A stretch of 51,335 nucleotides of DNA from an uncultured Acetatifactor sp. Lineage in GTDB: Bacteria > Bacillota > Clostridia > Lachnospirales > Lachnospiraceae. Positions 25,978 to 34,347 of the stretch are shown piece by piece. The DNA lies in assembly GCA_947627535.1 (NCBI GenBank), contig CANQWM010000017.1, forward strand, positions 1-51,335. Direction: 5' to 3'. Both the position numbers and the translations under genes were made by a program. Numbering within the stretch: position 1 is the stretch's first letter; each line of letters starts with the position of its first letter. The notes below the pieces were generated by a model that was given only the letters and a program-made list of their open reading frames with translations, was not told the origin of the DNA and did no database searches.

Positions 25978-27930
25978 ATGGCTGATAAGACATCCTTGGT
26001 TTTTACGAACGATAAATGTATCGGATGCAACAAATGTACCCGGGTATGCAGTTGTGAGGGGGCATGTGTAACAAAGGCAGCTGAGGACGGGAGCACCCGG
26101 ATCGAAGTTGACGGAAACCGCTGCGTGGCATGCGGCGCCTGCTTCGACGTATGCGAGCACAACGCCAGAGAATATCACGACGACACCGAGCGCTTTTTCA
26201 GGGATCTGAAGGCCGGGGAAAAGATTTCCGTGCTGATCGCACCCGCGTTTAAGGCAAATTATCCCGGGGAATATGAAGCTGTGCTGGGGGGTCTGAAGGA
26301 TCTGGGCGTCAACCATCTGATCAGCGTTTCCTTCGGCGCGGATATTACCACCTGGGGTTACCTGAATTATATCCAGCAGAACAATTTTCTGGGCGGAATC
26401 TCCCAGCCCTGCCCCGCCGTTGTGCGTTATATCGAACATTACGCCCCTGAGCTTATCCCAAAGCTGTTCCCCGTACAGAGTCCTATGATGTGCGCCGCGA
26501 TCTATGCGCGCAAAACCATGGGGATCACTGACAAGCTCGCCTTTCTCAGTCCCTGCATCGCCAAAAAGCTTGAGATCGACGATCCCAACAACCACGGCGT
26601 CATTACATACAATGTGACCTTCAACCATCTGATGGAATATGTCCGCAGGAACAACATCCGCGGCTCCCTCCGGTCCGATGAGATCGAATACGGTCTGGGC
26701 TCCATTTATCCCATGCCCGGCGGCCTGAAGGAAAACGTTTACTGGTTCCTCGGCGAGAGCGTCTTCATCCGCCAGGTCGAAGGCGAAAAACATATGTACC
26801 ATTATCTGGAGGAAAACAAAAAGCGCATTGCAGACAGCCAGACGCCTTATCTGTTCATCGACGCCCTCAACTGCTCTTCCGGCTGTATTTACGGCACCGG
26901 CTGTGAAGCGGACAAGGCGGACAACGACGATGTGCTGTGCAGTCTCCTGCGCATCAGAGAGGCTTCCAAGAAAAACGGTCCCGGCAGCGCATGGAGCAGG
27001 AAGCTGACTCCCGCCAGGCGTTTAAAAAACCTGAACAAACAGTTCAGCCACCTGAATCTGAACGACTATCTCAGGAAATACACGGACCGTTCCGCGGAGT
27101 GTAAACACCTGATCCCCACATCGGCCCAGGAGGACGCCATCTTCAATGAAATGAAGAAGTTCACCTCCGCCGACCGCAGTATCAACTGCTCCTGCTGCGG
27201 CTACGATTCCTGCAAACAGATGGCGGAAGCGATCTTTAACGGCTACAGCCGCAAGGAAAACTGTATTTATTACATTAAAAAAGAAGTGGAGATAAACGGC
27301 GAGGAGTCCCGCCATCTTGCGGAGCAGCTGGACGAGGAAAAGGATGTCATCCAGCAGCAGAAGGATCTGATCCTGACCACCATCCGGGACATCAACGAAG
27401 AATTTACCAACCTGTACCACTCCGTGGACGACATGGCCTCCGGCAATGAGAATAATGCCAATGAGAGCACAAGCATTTCCGGCGATATCATACAGGTATC
27501 CAGCTTCTGTGAGGATCTTGCCAAAGCGATGGATTCCATCCGGGATATCCTGAAGGAGCTGGGCGACAACAACAACGAGGTGGTAAGCATTGCGAGCCAG
27601 ACCAACCTTCTTGCCCTGAACGCCAGCATTGAAGCGGCCCGGGCAGGAGAGGCCGGAAGAGGCTTCGCGGTGGTGGCCAGCGAGATCAACAGTCTGGCCG
27701 CGGATTCCCGGGAGACTGCAAACCGAAGCAACGAAAGCCAGAACAGGATCATGGACGCCATCGACCAGATTATATCGGACACCAATACGCTGCGGGATAC
27801 CATCTCTGCCGTAAACGGAAGAACCCAGAATCTGGCCGCGTCCACAGAGGAAATTGCCGCGTCCGTCACGCTGGTCCTTCAGACCGCAAACAGCATCCGG
27901 GAAAAGCTGCGCGTACTGGAGACGCTGTAA
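25978..27930 (+). CDS. Soluble ferredoxin / [FeFe]-hydrogenase-like / methyl-accepting fusion protein
   Basis: 650 residues, no membrane helix. Order: two [4Fe-4S] ferredoxin sites (C14, C17, C20, C24; C49, C52, C55, C59), an [FeFe]-hydrogenase H-domain (about 82-330), a further iron-sulfur site (C404, C406, C407, C412 in [10 protein letters not shown]) and a chemoreceptor signalling hairpin (about 534-574: [20 protein letters not shown], then [13 protein letters not shown]). The H-cluster ligands are kept (C145, C193, C299, C303), but the catalytic proton-relay Cys of the TSCCP block is Pro144 (SQPCP), and the usual Met residues of the other two blocks are Ser191 and Leu297. These changes match sensory rather than turnover hydrogenases. 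It probably senses H2 or redox state and signals to a CheA or another partner. No che gene is in view. Single-gene unit with its own promoter and terminator. Confidence 0.85.
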   Translation: MADKTSLVFTNDKCIGCNKCTRVCSCEGACVTKAAEDGSTRIEVDGNRCVACGACFDVCEHNAREYHDDTERFFRDLKAGEKISVLIAPAFKANYPGEYEAVLGGLKDLGVNHLISVSFGADITTWGYLNYIQQNNFLGGISQPCPAVVRYIEHYAPELIPKLFPVQSPMMCAAIYARKTMGITDKLAFLSPCIAKKLEIDDPNNHGVITYNVTFNHLMEYVRRNNIRGSLRSDEIEYGLGSIYPMPGGLKENVYWFLGESVFIRQVEGEKHMYHYLEENKKRIADSQTPYLFIDALNCSSGCIYGTGCEADKADNDDVLCSLLRIREASKKNGPGSAWSRKLTPARRLKNLNKQFSHLNLNDYLRKYTDRSAECKHLIPTSAQEDAIFNEMKKFTSADRSINCSCCGYDSCKQMAEAIFNGYSRKENCIYYIKKEVEINGEESRHLAEQLDEEKDVIQQQKDLILTTIRDINEEFTNLYHSVDDMASGNENNANESTSISGDIIQVSSFCEDLAKAMDSIRDILKELGDNNNEVVSIASQTNLLALNASIEAARAGEAGRGFAVVASEINSLAADSRETANRSNESQNRIMDAIDQIISDTNTLRDTISAVNGRTQNLAASTEEIAASVTLVLQTANSIREKLRVLETL

Positions 27931-27991
27931 TCCCTTTTCAGCCGGCAAAGCCCCGTTAGCTTACCGGTATACAGACAAGAAAAGAGAAAAA

Positions 27992-28032
27992 AAGCCCTGG
28001 AAAAGGATGATTTGATTTCCTTTCCCAGGGCT
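27992..28032 (+). terminator. Bidirectional terminator between hydrogenase-like gene and nrdD
   Basis: A long stem AAGCCCTGGAAAAGGA pairing with TTCCTTTCCCAGGGCTT (one bulge), flanked by an A-run on the left and TCCTTTT on the right. It lies between two convergent genes. Confidence 0.75.
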
Positions 28033-28078
28033 TCCTTTTGGGGGTGCGCCGGATCAGAACCCTTAAAGGCTCAACGCC

Positions 28079-30469
28079 TTACGAGAGTACCGCCGTAAGG
28101 CTTTCGGCATACTTTTTGATATTGGAAACGTTCACATACTTCTTCTGGCTGTCTCCATCTACCACCACCAGCGTAGGCGCCTGCATGACGCCGTACCTTG
28201 CAGCCAGCTCCATATTTTCTTCTGCGTCGATCACCACGTATTTCACATCCTTTAGGTATTCCTTAGCCAGCCTGCAGTTGGGACAGGTCTTCGTGGTAAA
28301 GAGGTATCTCACATTCTGAGGCTCTTCCACGCTGACCTTTACATCCTCCGCAAAATTGGACAGCGTGACGACGCTTCTGGCAGGACGCTTCAGCACGGAG
28401 CGGGCCACATCATACTCGGTGCGGTTCTCGTACTCCTGCAGCTTGCCGTCGTTCCAGTTCTGCACCGGTCTGTAATAACCTGTAATGCGGCTGTACACTT
28501 CTGTTTTTGCCCCACAGTGCGGGCAGATCTTCTGTTCTCCCGCCAGATACCCGTGCTCACGGCAGATGGAGTAGGTCGGGGAAAGCGTATAATAAGGCAG
28601 CTTATAATTGTTCGCAATGGTGCGCACCAGAGACGCAGCCGCTTTCCAGTCCGGCAGCTTTTCTCCCAGGAAGGCATGGAACACCGTTCCGGATGTATAA
28701 AGGGTCTGCAGCTCGTCCTGAATGTCAAGGGCATCAAAAATATCCGCAGAAAAATCAACCGGAAGATGGGAGGAATTCGTATAATAAGGCGTATCCCCCG
28801 GCTTTCCCGCCGTCTTGATCGCGGGAAAACGCTTTCTGTCGTGCTTGGCAAGACGATATGCCGTGCTCTCCGCGGGTGTGGCCTCCAGATTATACAGGTC
28901 GCCGTACTGTTCCTGATAATCGGACAGGCGGTTTCGCATGTGATTCAGCACTTCCTTCGCAAACTCCTGCGTCTTTTCGCTTGTCATGTCGGCGCGCAGC
29001 CAGTTGGCGTTCAGCCCGGCCTCGTTCATTCCCACCAGACCGATGGTGGAAAAATGATTGTCAAAGGATCCCAGATACCGCTTCGTGTAAGGATAAAGCC
29101 CCTCGTCCAAAAGCTTTGTGATCACGCCCCTCTTGATCTTCAGAGAGCGGGCCGCCACATCCATCATGTGGTTCAGTCTTGCAAAGAACTCGTCCTTGCA
29201 GGAGGACAGATAAGCGATCCTGGGCAGGTTGATGGTGACGACGCCTACGCTGCCGGTGCTCTCTCCAGAGCCGAAGAACCCGCCGGTCTTCTTTCTCAAC
29301 TCGCGCAGATCCAGACGGAGACGGCAGCACATGCTGCGGACGTCGCTGGGCTGCATATCGGAATTGATGTAATTAGAGAAATAGGGCGTGCCGTATTTTG
29401 ACGTCATCTCAAAGAGCAGCCGGTTGTTTTCCGTATCGGACCAGTCAAAGTCCTTTGTGATCGAGTAGGTGGGGATAGGATACTGGAAGCCTCTTCCGTT
29501 GGAGTCTCCCTCGATCATGGTCTCGATGAAAGCCTTGTTGACCATGTCCATTTCCTTCTTGCAGTCCTTGTACCGGAAGGGCATTTCCTCCCCGCCCACG
29601 ATAGCCGGAAGCTCCGCCAGATCGTCGGGCACGGTCCAGTCCAGCGTGATGTTGGAGAAGGGCGCCTGCGTACCCCAGCGGCTGGGCGTGTTCACGCCGT
29701 AAATGAACGACTCAATGCACTTTTTCACTTCATAGTAACTCAGGTTATCCGCCTTCACAAAGGGGGCAAGGTAGGTGTCAAAGGAAGAGAACGCCTGGGC
29801 GCCGGCCCATTCATTCTGCATGATCCCAAGGAAATTCACCATCTGGTTGCAGAGTACGGAAAGGTGTCTGGCAGGTGCGGAAGTGATCTTGCCGGAAATG
29901 CCGCCAAGCCCCTCCTGAATCAGCTGTTTTAAGGACCAGCCGGCACAGTAGCCGGTGAGCATGGAGAGATCGTGGATATGGATATCCGCGTTTCTGTGGG
30001 CATCCGCAATCTCCTGATCGTATATCTCCGACAGCCAGTAGTTCGCCGTCACCGCGCCGGAGTTGCTTAAGATCAGACCGCCCACGGAATAGGTCACGGT
30101 GGAATTTTCCTTTACGCGCCAGTCCTCCACCTTCACATAGCTGTTCACAACGTCCTTGTAGTCCAGGATAGTGGACGTCATGGTACGCATCTTTTCTCTC
30201 TGCTTGCGGTAAAGGATATAAGCCTTCGCCACTTCCTCATAACCGGCCTGTCCCAGCACCTTCTCCACGCTGTCCTGGATGTCCTCCACCTGGACACCGC
30301 CATCCTTCACCTTATCCTGAAAGTCCGCGGTCACGCGCAGCGCCAGAAGATCAATGATATCGTTGGTATAATTCATCTGCGTCGCCTTGAACGCCTTCAT
30401 AATGGCATCGTTGATCTTGGTCAACGTAAAATCCGCTCTCTCGCCGTTTCTCTTGATCACCTGCATCAT
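28079..30469 (-). CDS. nrdD: Anaerobic ribonucleoside-triphosphate reductase with C-terminal thioredoxin-like domain
   Basis: 796 residues. Class III reductase that makes dNTPs without oxygen. An N-terminal ATP cone (VIKRNGERADFTLTKINDAI) senses the dATP/ATP ratio. The zinc site has two CxxC-like pairs ending with ICPHCG near 651. The glycyl-radical block is RITGY (about 661-665; Gly664). Typical NrdD proteins stop soon after. Here about 75 extra residues form a thioredoxin/glutaredoxin-like domain (FTTKTCPNCRLAKEYL, CPNC at 729-732, then MQAPTLVVVDG), which may act as built-in reductant. The activating enzyme NrdG is not adjacent in this window. The start is at one of two adjacent ATG codons behind GGAAGGA. 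Promoter and candidate NrdR boxes lie upstream. Confidence 0.95.
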   Translation of the reverse strand: MMQVIKRNGERADFTLTKINDAIMKAFKATQMNYTNDIIDLLALRVTADFQDKVKDGGVQVEDIQDSVEKVLGQAGYEEVAKAYILYRKQREKMRTMTSTILDYKDVVNSYVKVEDWRVKENSTVTYSVGGLILSNSGAVTANYWLSEIYDQEIADAHRNADIHIHDLSMLTGYCAGWSLKQLIQEGLGGISGKITSAPARHLSVLCNQMVNFLGIMQNEWAGAQAFSSFDTYLAPFVKADNLSYYEVKKCIESFIYGVNTPSRWGTQAPFSNITLDWTVPDDLAELPAIVGGEEMPFRYKDCKKEMDMVNKAFIETMIEGDSNGRGFQYPIPTYSITKDFDWSDTENNRLLFEMTSKYGTPYFSNYINSDMQPSDVRSMCCRLRLDLRELRKKTGGFFGSGESTGSVGVVTINLPRIAYLSSCKDEFFARLNHMMDVAARSLKIKRGVITKLLDEGLYPYTKRYLGSFDNHFSTIGLVGMNEAGLNANWLRADMTSEKTQEFAKEVLNHMRNRLSDYQEQYGDLYNLEATPAESTAYRLAKHDRKRFPAIKTAGKPGDTPYYTNSSHLPVDFSADIFDALDIQDELQTLYTSGTVFHAFLGEKLPDWKAAASLVRTIANNYKLPYYTLSPTYSICREHGYLAGEQKICPHCGAKTEVYSRITGYYRPVQNWNDGKLQEYENRTEYDVARSVLKRPARSVVTLSNFAEDVKVSVEEPQNVRYLFTTKTCPNCRLAKEYLKDVKYVVIDAEENMELAARYGVMQAPTLVVVDGDSQKKYVNVSNIKKYAESLTAVLS

Positions 30470-30529
30470 TTCTCATATCCTTCCTTCTGTTGTAAGATCA
30501 GTCAGTAAAACAGAACGCCTTTCCTGCAT

Positions 30530-30558
30530 ATCATAGCATTTTTACCAGAAAAAGTCAA
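30530..30558 (-). promoter_or_regulatory. Promoter of nrdD
   Basis: TTGACT (30558-30553), 17-base spacer, TATGAT (30535-30530) on the minus strand, about 55 bases ahead of the start codon. Confidence 0.7.
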
Positions 30559-30564
30559 CGTCAG

Positions 30565-30612
30565 ATACAAGATATTGTATTTCTTTTTTCAATGATCCAG
30601 AACATGTTGTGG
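30565..30612 (-). promoter_or_regulatory. Pair of candidate NrdR boxes upstream of nrdD
   Basis: Two 16-base sites lie 32 bases apart, start to start, on the same DNA face: ATACAAGATATTGTAT (30565-30580), a good fit to the palindromic NrdR consensus, and CCAGAACATGTTGTGG (30597-30612), a weaker fit. Tandem boxes about three helical turns apart are the known NrdR arrangement. The inner box begins 6 bases above the -35 element. Confidence 0.55.
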
Positions 30613-30855
30613 TTTTGTCTGAAATGAATATAAAAAAGAGACAATTCCATTTCCCCCGGGCGTCTCCAGGAAAACGATCCGGCGCCTTGCAAAACAGGGA
30701 ATAAAATCTATTATGTCACATAAAATATCGTATCGGTTTCAAACTATTTTTATGCAATTATTAAAGAATCCTTACGTGAAATAAAAAACATTATAAAATA
30801 ATTTCAAATTTCTAAACCCGAATCAGAAGGAAGGACAGCAGGAAAGGATAACGGC
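30613..30855. other. Divergent intergenic region upstream of the XRE gene
   Basis: A+T-rich, no gene. The XRE promoter should lie here (a TATAAA at about 30793 is a candidate -10), but no convincing -35 was found. Confidence 0.35.
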
Positions 30856-31272
30856 ATGGAAACGGGAAGGATCCTCATGGAACTGCGAAAAGAGAGAAAC
30901 CTCGGTCAGAAGGAACTGGCGGCGTATCTAAGCCTGTCCACCGGCACCATCTCCAATTACGAAAATGACGTTCACTCTCCTGATCTGGCCACACTTTGCA
31001 AGCTTGCGGATTATTTTGACGTGACCACCGACTATCTCCTGAACCGCACCTCCTACCGCTACTCCGCGAAAAAGATGGATCTGCGCCTGAACAGGGAGTA
31101 TACGCTGTCGGATGTGGTCGATGCCGTCCTCTGCTGTAATTCCGGTTCCGTCGGGCATCTGATGGAATACGCTAAATTTCTGCTGTACCAGCAGGAAAAG
31201 GATAAGACAGAAAAGGATAAGACGGAAAAGAACAAAACAGAAGGCGAAAAGCGCAGGAAAAAGGACAGTTAA
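30856..31272 (+). CDS. XRE-type helix-turn-helix regulator with charged repeat tail
   Basis: 138 residues. The helix-turn-helix covers about 5-62 (ILMELRKERNLGQKELAAYL, STGTISNYENDVHSPD, YFDVTTDYLLNR). A short helical region follows, and the C-terminus is a lysine/glutamate tail with the unit EKDKT repeated about three times (31195-31245). AGGAAAGGA precedes the ATG. Expressed divergently from nrdD; whether it controls nrdD is not known. Confidence 0.85.
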   Translation: METGRILMELRKERNLGQKELAAYLSLSTGTISNYENDVHSPDLATLCKLADYFDVTTDYLLNRTSYRYSAKKMDLRLNREYTLSDVVDAVLCCNSGSVGHLMEYAKFLLYQQEKDKTEKDKTEKNKTEGEKRRKKDS

Positions 31273-31287
31273 CCCGCGCTCCCGCCC

Positions 31288-32343
31288 CTACCGTGTGCTC
31301 AGAAAATCATATTCTCTTCTGGCCTGGACATCGTCCGGATAATTGTTTATGTATTGATTGAGAAGCGCAGCCGCCTGTTCATACTCTCCCAGGTATTCAT
31401 ACGCTGTGATCTCGTTGAAGGACAGCGTCTGCAGAATGGGGTCATCCTCCAGCTGCATCCCCGCCTGGAATGCTTCCAGCGCTTTCTGGTAATCCCCCCG
31501 CGCCATCTCGCACAGGCCCAGCTGATTATAAAGCTGTGCGCTTCCCTCGTTGCTGTTTAAATAGCTGTTGTACACGTTCGCGGCATAGTTATAGTCTCCG
31601 GTGGCCTCATAGGACCGTCCCAGATACAGATAGCTTTCCTCGCCGCCCTTCTCCTTTGCCTCCTCCAGCGCCAGATACGCCTTCTCATACTCTCCCAGGT
31701 AATAGTAGATCCGGCCTGTGACGTAAGTGTCCATCTTTTTCCCGCCCTTGTCCAGAGCCGCCTGAAGATAATCCTGTCCCACATCATTATATCCAAAATG
31801 CGCCAGCACCTCGTAAATCTCAATGAGCATGTCATAGTCTTCCGGCGCCAGCGCGATGGCTCTGTCAAAGTCCTCTTTCGCGCCCTCGTACTCGCTTCGG
31901 TTCATTCTGACGTTGCCCCTCAGGAAATAGGCGTCCGCCTCTTCTCCCCGCAGCGCCAGAATCGCGTCATACGTCTCTTCCGCGCTGTCGTACTGGCCAT
32001 CCTTGGTATATGCGGCGGCCAGATAATAGTTCAGATCAAAGTCGACGTCTCTCACCAGCCCGTTCCCGGCGGACAGCGCAGACCGGAAATATTCCGCCGC
32101 GTCCGCATACCGGGTGAGCCCCATGCAGGCGATCCCTCTGGCGCGGTGGACCAGACGGATATCCTCTCCCTCTTTCTCCGCTTCGTCCAGTTTTTCCAGC
32201 GCCTCCTGATAGTCAAAGGTCCGGATCAGCGCCATCGCCTCCTGGGTCTTCTCCCCTTCTCCTCCGCAGCCGGCGCACACCGTCACAAGGAGCAGGCAGA
32301 CCGCCGCGCCTATAAGCTTTTTCCGTATTTTTCCGAATGACAT
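31288..32343 (-). CDS. TPR-repeat lipoprotein
   Basis: 351 residues. Signal peptide with lipobox CAGC (lipid-anchored Cys26), then eight or more tetratricopeptide repeats up to the end (for example ADAYFLRGNVRMNRSEYEGA, AQLYNQLGLCEMARGDYQKA). Such proteins are scaffolds at the outer face of the membrane; the partner is unknown. GAGGG precedes the ATG. The mscL gene lies 70 bases upstream on the same strand. Confidence 0.85.
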   Translation of the reverse strand: MSFGKIRKKLIGAAVCLLLVTVCAGCGGEGEKTQEAMALIRTFDYQEALEKLDEAEKEGEDIRLVHRARGIACMGLTRYADAAEYFRSALSAGNGLVRDVDFDLNYYLAAAYTKDGQYDSAEETYDAILALRGEEADAYFLRGNVRMNRSEYEGAKEDFDRAIALAPEDYDMLIEIYEVLAHFGYNDVGQDYLQAALDKGGKKMDTYVTGRIYYYLGEYEKAYLALEEAKEKGGEESYLYLGRSYEATGDYNYAANVYNSYLNSNEGSAQLYNQLGLCEMARGDYQKALEAFQAGMQLEDDPILQTLSFNEITAYEYLGEYEQAAALLNQYINNYPDDVQARREYDFLSTR

Positions 32344-32412
32344 ATACCCTCAAATCCGCCGCGATGCGGCACGAGACAAAGGCCGGAAGCCCCACGGCTT
32401 ACAGACCTGTTT

Positions 32413-32898
32413 TCATGCGTCCTGCTGTATCTCTTCCAGCTGAGAGGTGCAGTGGGGGCACCTTGTTGCGTCGATCGCGATCTCGCTCTTGCAGAACGGA
32501 CATTTTTTTGTAGTAGGAGCGGCAGGCGCCGCTTCCTCATGGTGGAACCGGCTGGTGACGGCATTGATCCCCTTCAGCAGGAGGAAAATGACCAGCGCCG
32601 TGATCAGGAAGTTGATCACCGCCGTGATAAAGTTACCATAATACAGAACGGGCGCGTTTTCGCCGCTTCCCATCTTCAGCTTCAGGCCGGAGAAATCCGT
32701 CCCGCCGAAAATCCCCAGTATGGGCGTCAGCAGGTCCTGGTTCAGCGACGTCACAATGGAGGTGAACGCGCCGCCCACGATCACGCCGACCGCCATATCC
32801 ATCACATTGCCGCGCATGATAAATTTCTTGAACTCCGCCACAAATCCCTTGCCTTTTTCTCTGTTCTTCCCTTTTTCTGCGTTCTTTTCCCTGCTCAT
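32413..32898 (-). CDS. mscL: Large-conductance mechanosensitive channel with C-terminal zinc ribbon
   Basis: 161 residues from the ATG at 32898 (GCAGGAGGAG before it). It opens under membrane tension to release solutes on osmotic downshock. The family core is FKKFIMRGNVMDMAVGVIVG (first pore helix) and FITAVINFLITALVIFLLLK (second helix). The N-terminus carries an unusual Lys/Glu-rich extension (SREKNAEKGKNREKGKG). In place of the normal C-terminal helix bundle there is a linker and a zinc ribbon CPFCKSEIAIDATRCPHC. The ribbon might act as a cytoplasmic cap; this is inference. Confidence 0.93.
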   Translation of the reverse strand: MSREKNAEKGKNREKGKGFVAEFKKFIMRGNVMDMAVGVIVGGAFTSIVTSLNQDLLTPILGIFGGTDFSGLKLKMGSGENAPVLYYGNFITAVINFLITALVIFLLLKGINAVTSRFHHEEAAPAAPTTKKCPFCKSEIAIDATRCPHCTSQLEEIQQDA

Positions 32899-33100
32899 CG
32901 ATCTTCTCCTCCTGCCGCGGTGATACGACGGCCGCCTGTCAAACGGCCCGCCCCGCGTTTTTCTGTTATTTTCCGCTGTATTCCTGAGATATCCGTCTCG
33001 GCCGTCTCGGATGCCCCTCCGGGACAATGCCGTTTGTCCGGAAAGCCTGTCCTCTATCATCTTACCACAACCCGCCACTCTCCACAAGAGCGCCCGCCAC

Positions 33101-33129
33101 TTTTCAAGGGCAGATTTTTATGTTACAAT
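33101..33129 (+). promoter_or_regulatory. Promoter of the DUF4317/GH2 unit
   Basis: Weak TTTTCA (33101-33106), 17-base spacer, TACAAT (33124-33129) with an extended -10 TGT before it, about 50 bases ahead of the ATG. Confidence 0.45.
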
Positions 33130-33179
33130 GTTTAAAATCCGGAACACAAAAAAGCTTTCGGAAAGCAGGAGGTAACCCT

Positions 33180-34331
33180 ATGACAAGACAGGAGACGGCG
33201 GAGATCAAGAAACTCCTCACGCCCAAAAAGTGCTCTATCACGCGCATCTGCGGCTGCTATGTGGACGGCGAAAAAAACAAGAAGACCGAATTAAAACAGT
33301 CCTTTCTTGCGCTTCCCGAGGAGGAAATGTTCAAATACTTTGAGATTCTGAGAAAGACTCTCTCCGGAACGATCGGCAAAAACCTTCTCACGCTGGAGTT
33401 TCCCCTCGCCAGCGAGGAGACCGGCGGAACCCAGGATTTTCTGCTGCGCCTGCGCGACAGCAAGCTGAAGGACGATATCCTGCTGGAAGAGTTTTACGAC
33501 AGGATCATCGACAGTTACGAGTATGTGGGGAATTATCTGATCCTTGTGGTACACGACATGTATGACGTGCCCGGGCGCACGCTGGACGGCATCGAAATGG
33601 AGGACGCCTCCGACGAGGTCTACGAATACATACTGGCCTGCGTCTGTCCCGTTGAGCTTTCAAAGCCGGGACTGTCCTATGACGCGGCGGAGAACACCTT
33701 CCGCAACCGGATCCGGGACTGGGTGGTGGGACTGCCCGACACGGGCTTTCTCTTCCCCGCTTTCCATGACCGCGGCAGCGATATCCACAGTACGCTCTAC
33801 TACTCCAAAGATCCCGAGGAACTGAAGGACGGATTTGTGGACCGGCTGCTGGGCTGTCCCCTTCCCCTGTCCGCAGGCAGCCAGAAGGAAACCTTTCAGA
33901 CGCTTGTGGAAGAGACTCTGGGCGATGACTGCGATATCGAAGCCGTAAAGACCATACACGAAAAGCTGAACGAGATGGCCGAAGGACACAAGGATGAACC
34001 CCAGCCCTTCGTGCTTGACAGAAACGAGGTAAAGACCGTTCTCGCACAGAGCGGCGTCTCCAACGACAGGCTGGCGCAGTTCGACAGACATTACGACGAG
34101 ACTGCCGGGGAAAACACTTCCCTGTTCGCCGGCAATGTGATCAACACAAGGACTTTTGAGGTCAAAACCCCCGACGTTGTCATCCGGGTCAATTCCGAGC
34201 GGACGGATCTGGTGGGAACGGAAGTGATAAACGGCCGGGAATGCCTTGTCATCCAGCTGGACGGCGGCGTGGAGGTAAACGGGATCACGGTACATGCCAG
34301 AAGACCCCTGGACGACGAAGAAGAGATTTAA
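33180..34331 (+). CDS. DUF4317 family protein
   Basis: 383 residues, starting TRQETAEIKKLLTPKKCSIT. I recognise the DUF4317 family of Clostridia. Visible landmarks are ITRICGCYVDGEKNK and LPDTGFLFPAFHDRGSDIHS. No membrane helix or known catalytic motif, so the function is unknown. The ATG at 33180 follows GCAGGAGG. The GH2 gene starts 16 bases after its stop and is probably co-transcribed. Confidence 0.85.
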   Translation: MTRQETAEIKKLLTPKKCSITRICGCYVDGEKNKKTELKQSFLALPEEEMFKYFEILRKTLSGTIGKNLLTLEFPLASEETGGTQDFLLRLRDSKLKDDILLEEFYDRIIDSYEYVGNYLILVVHDMYDVPGRTLDGIEMEDASDEVYEYILACVCPVELSKPGLSYDAAENTFRNRIRDWVVGLPDTGFLFPAFHDRGSDIHSTLYYSKDPEELKDGFVDRLLGCPLPLSAGSQKETFQTLVEETLGDDCDIEAVKTIHEKLNEMAEGHKDEPQPFVLDRNEVKTVLAQSGVSNDRLAQFDRHYDETAGENTSLFAGNVINTRTFEVKTPDVVIRVNSERTDLVGTEVINGRECLVIQLDGGVEVNGITVHARRPLDDEEEI

Positions 34332-34347
34332 AGAAAGGAGTCCCCTC

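Noticed and set aside
25876..27948. Two long minus-strand frames across the hydrogenase-like gene
   Set aside because: Shadows of the strongly supported plus-strand gene with its own promoter and cysteine motifs.
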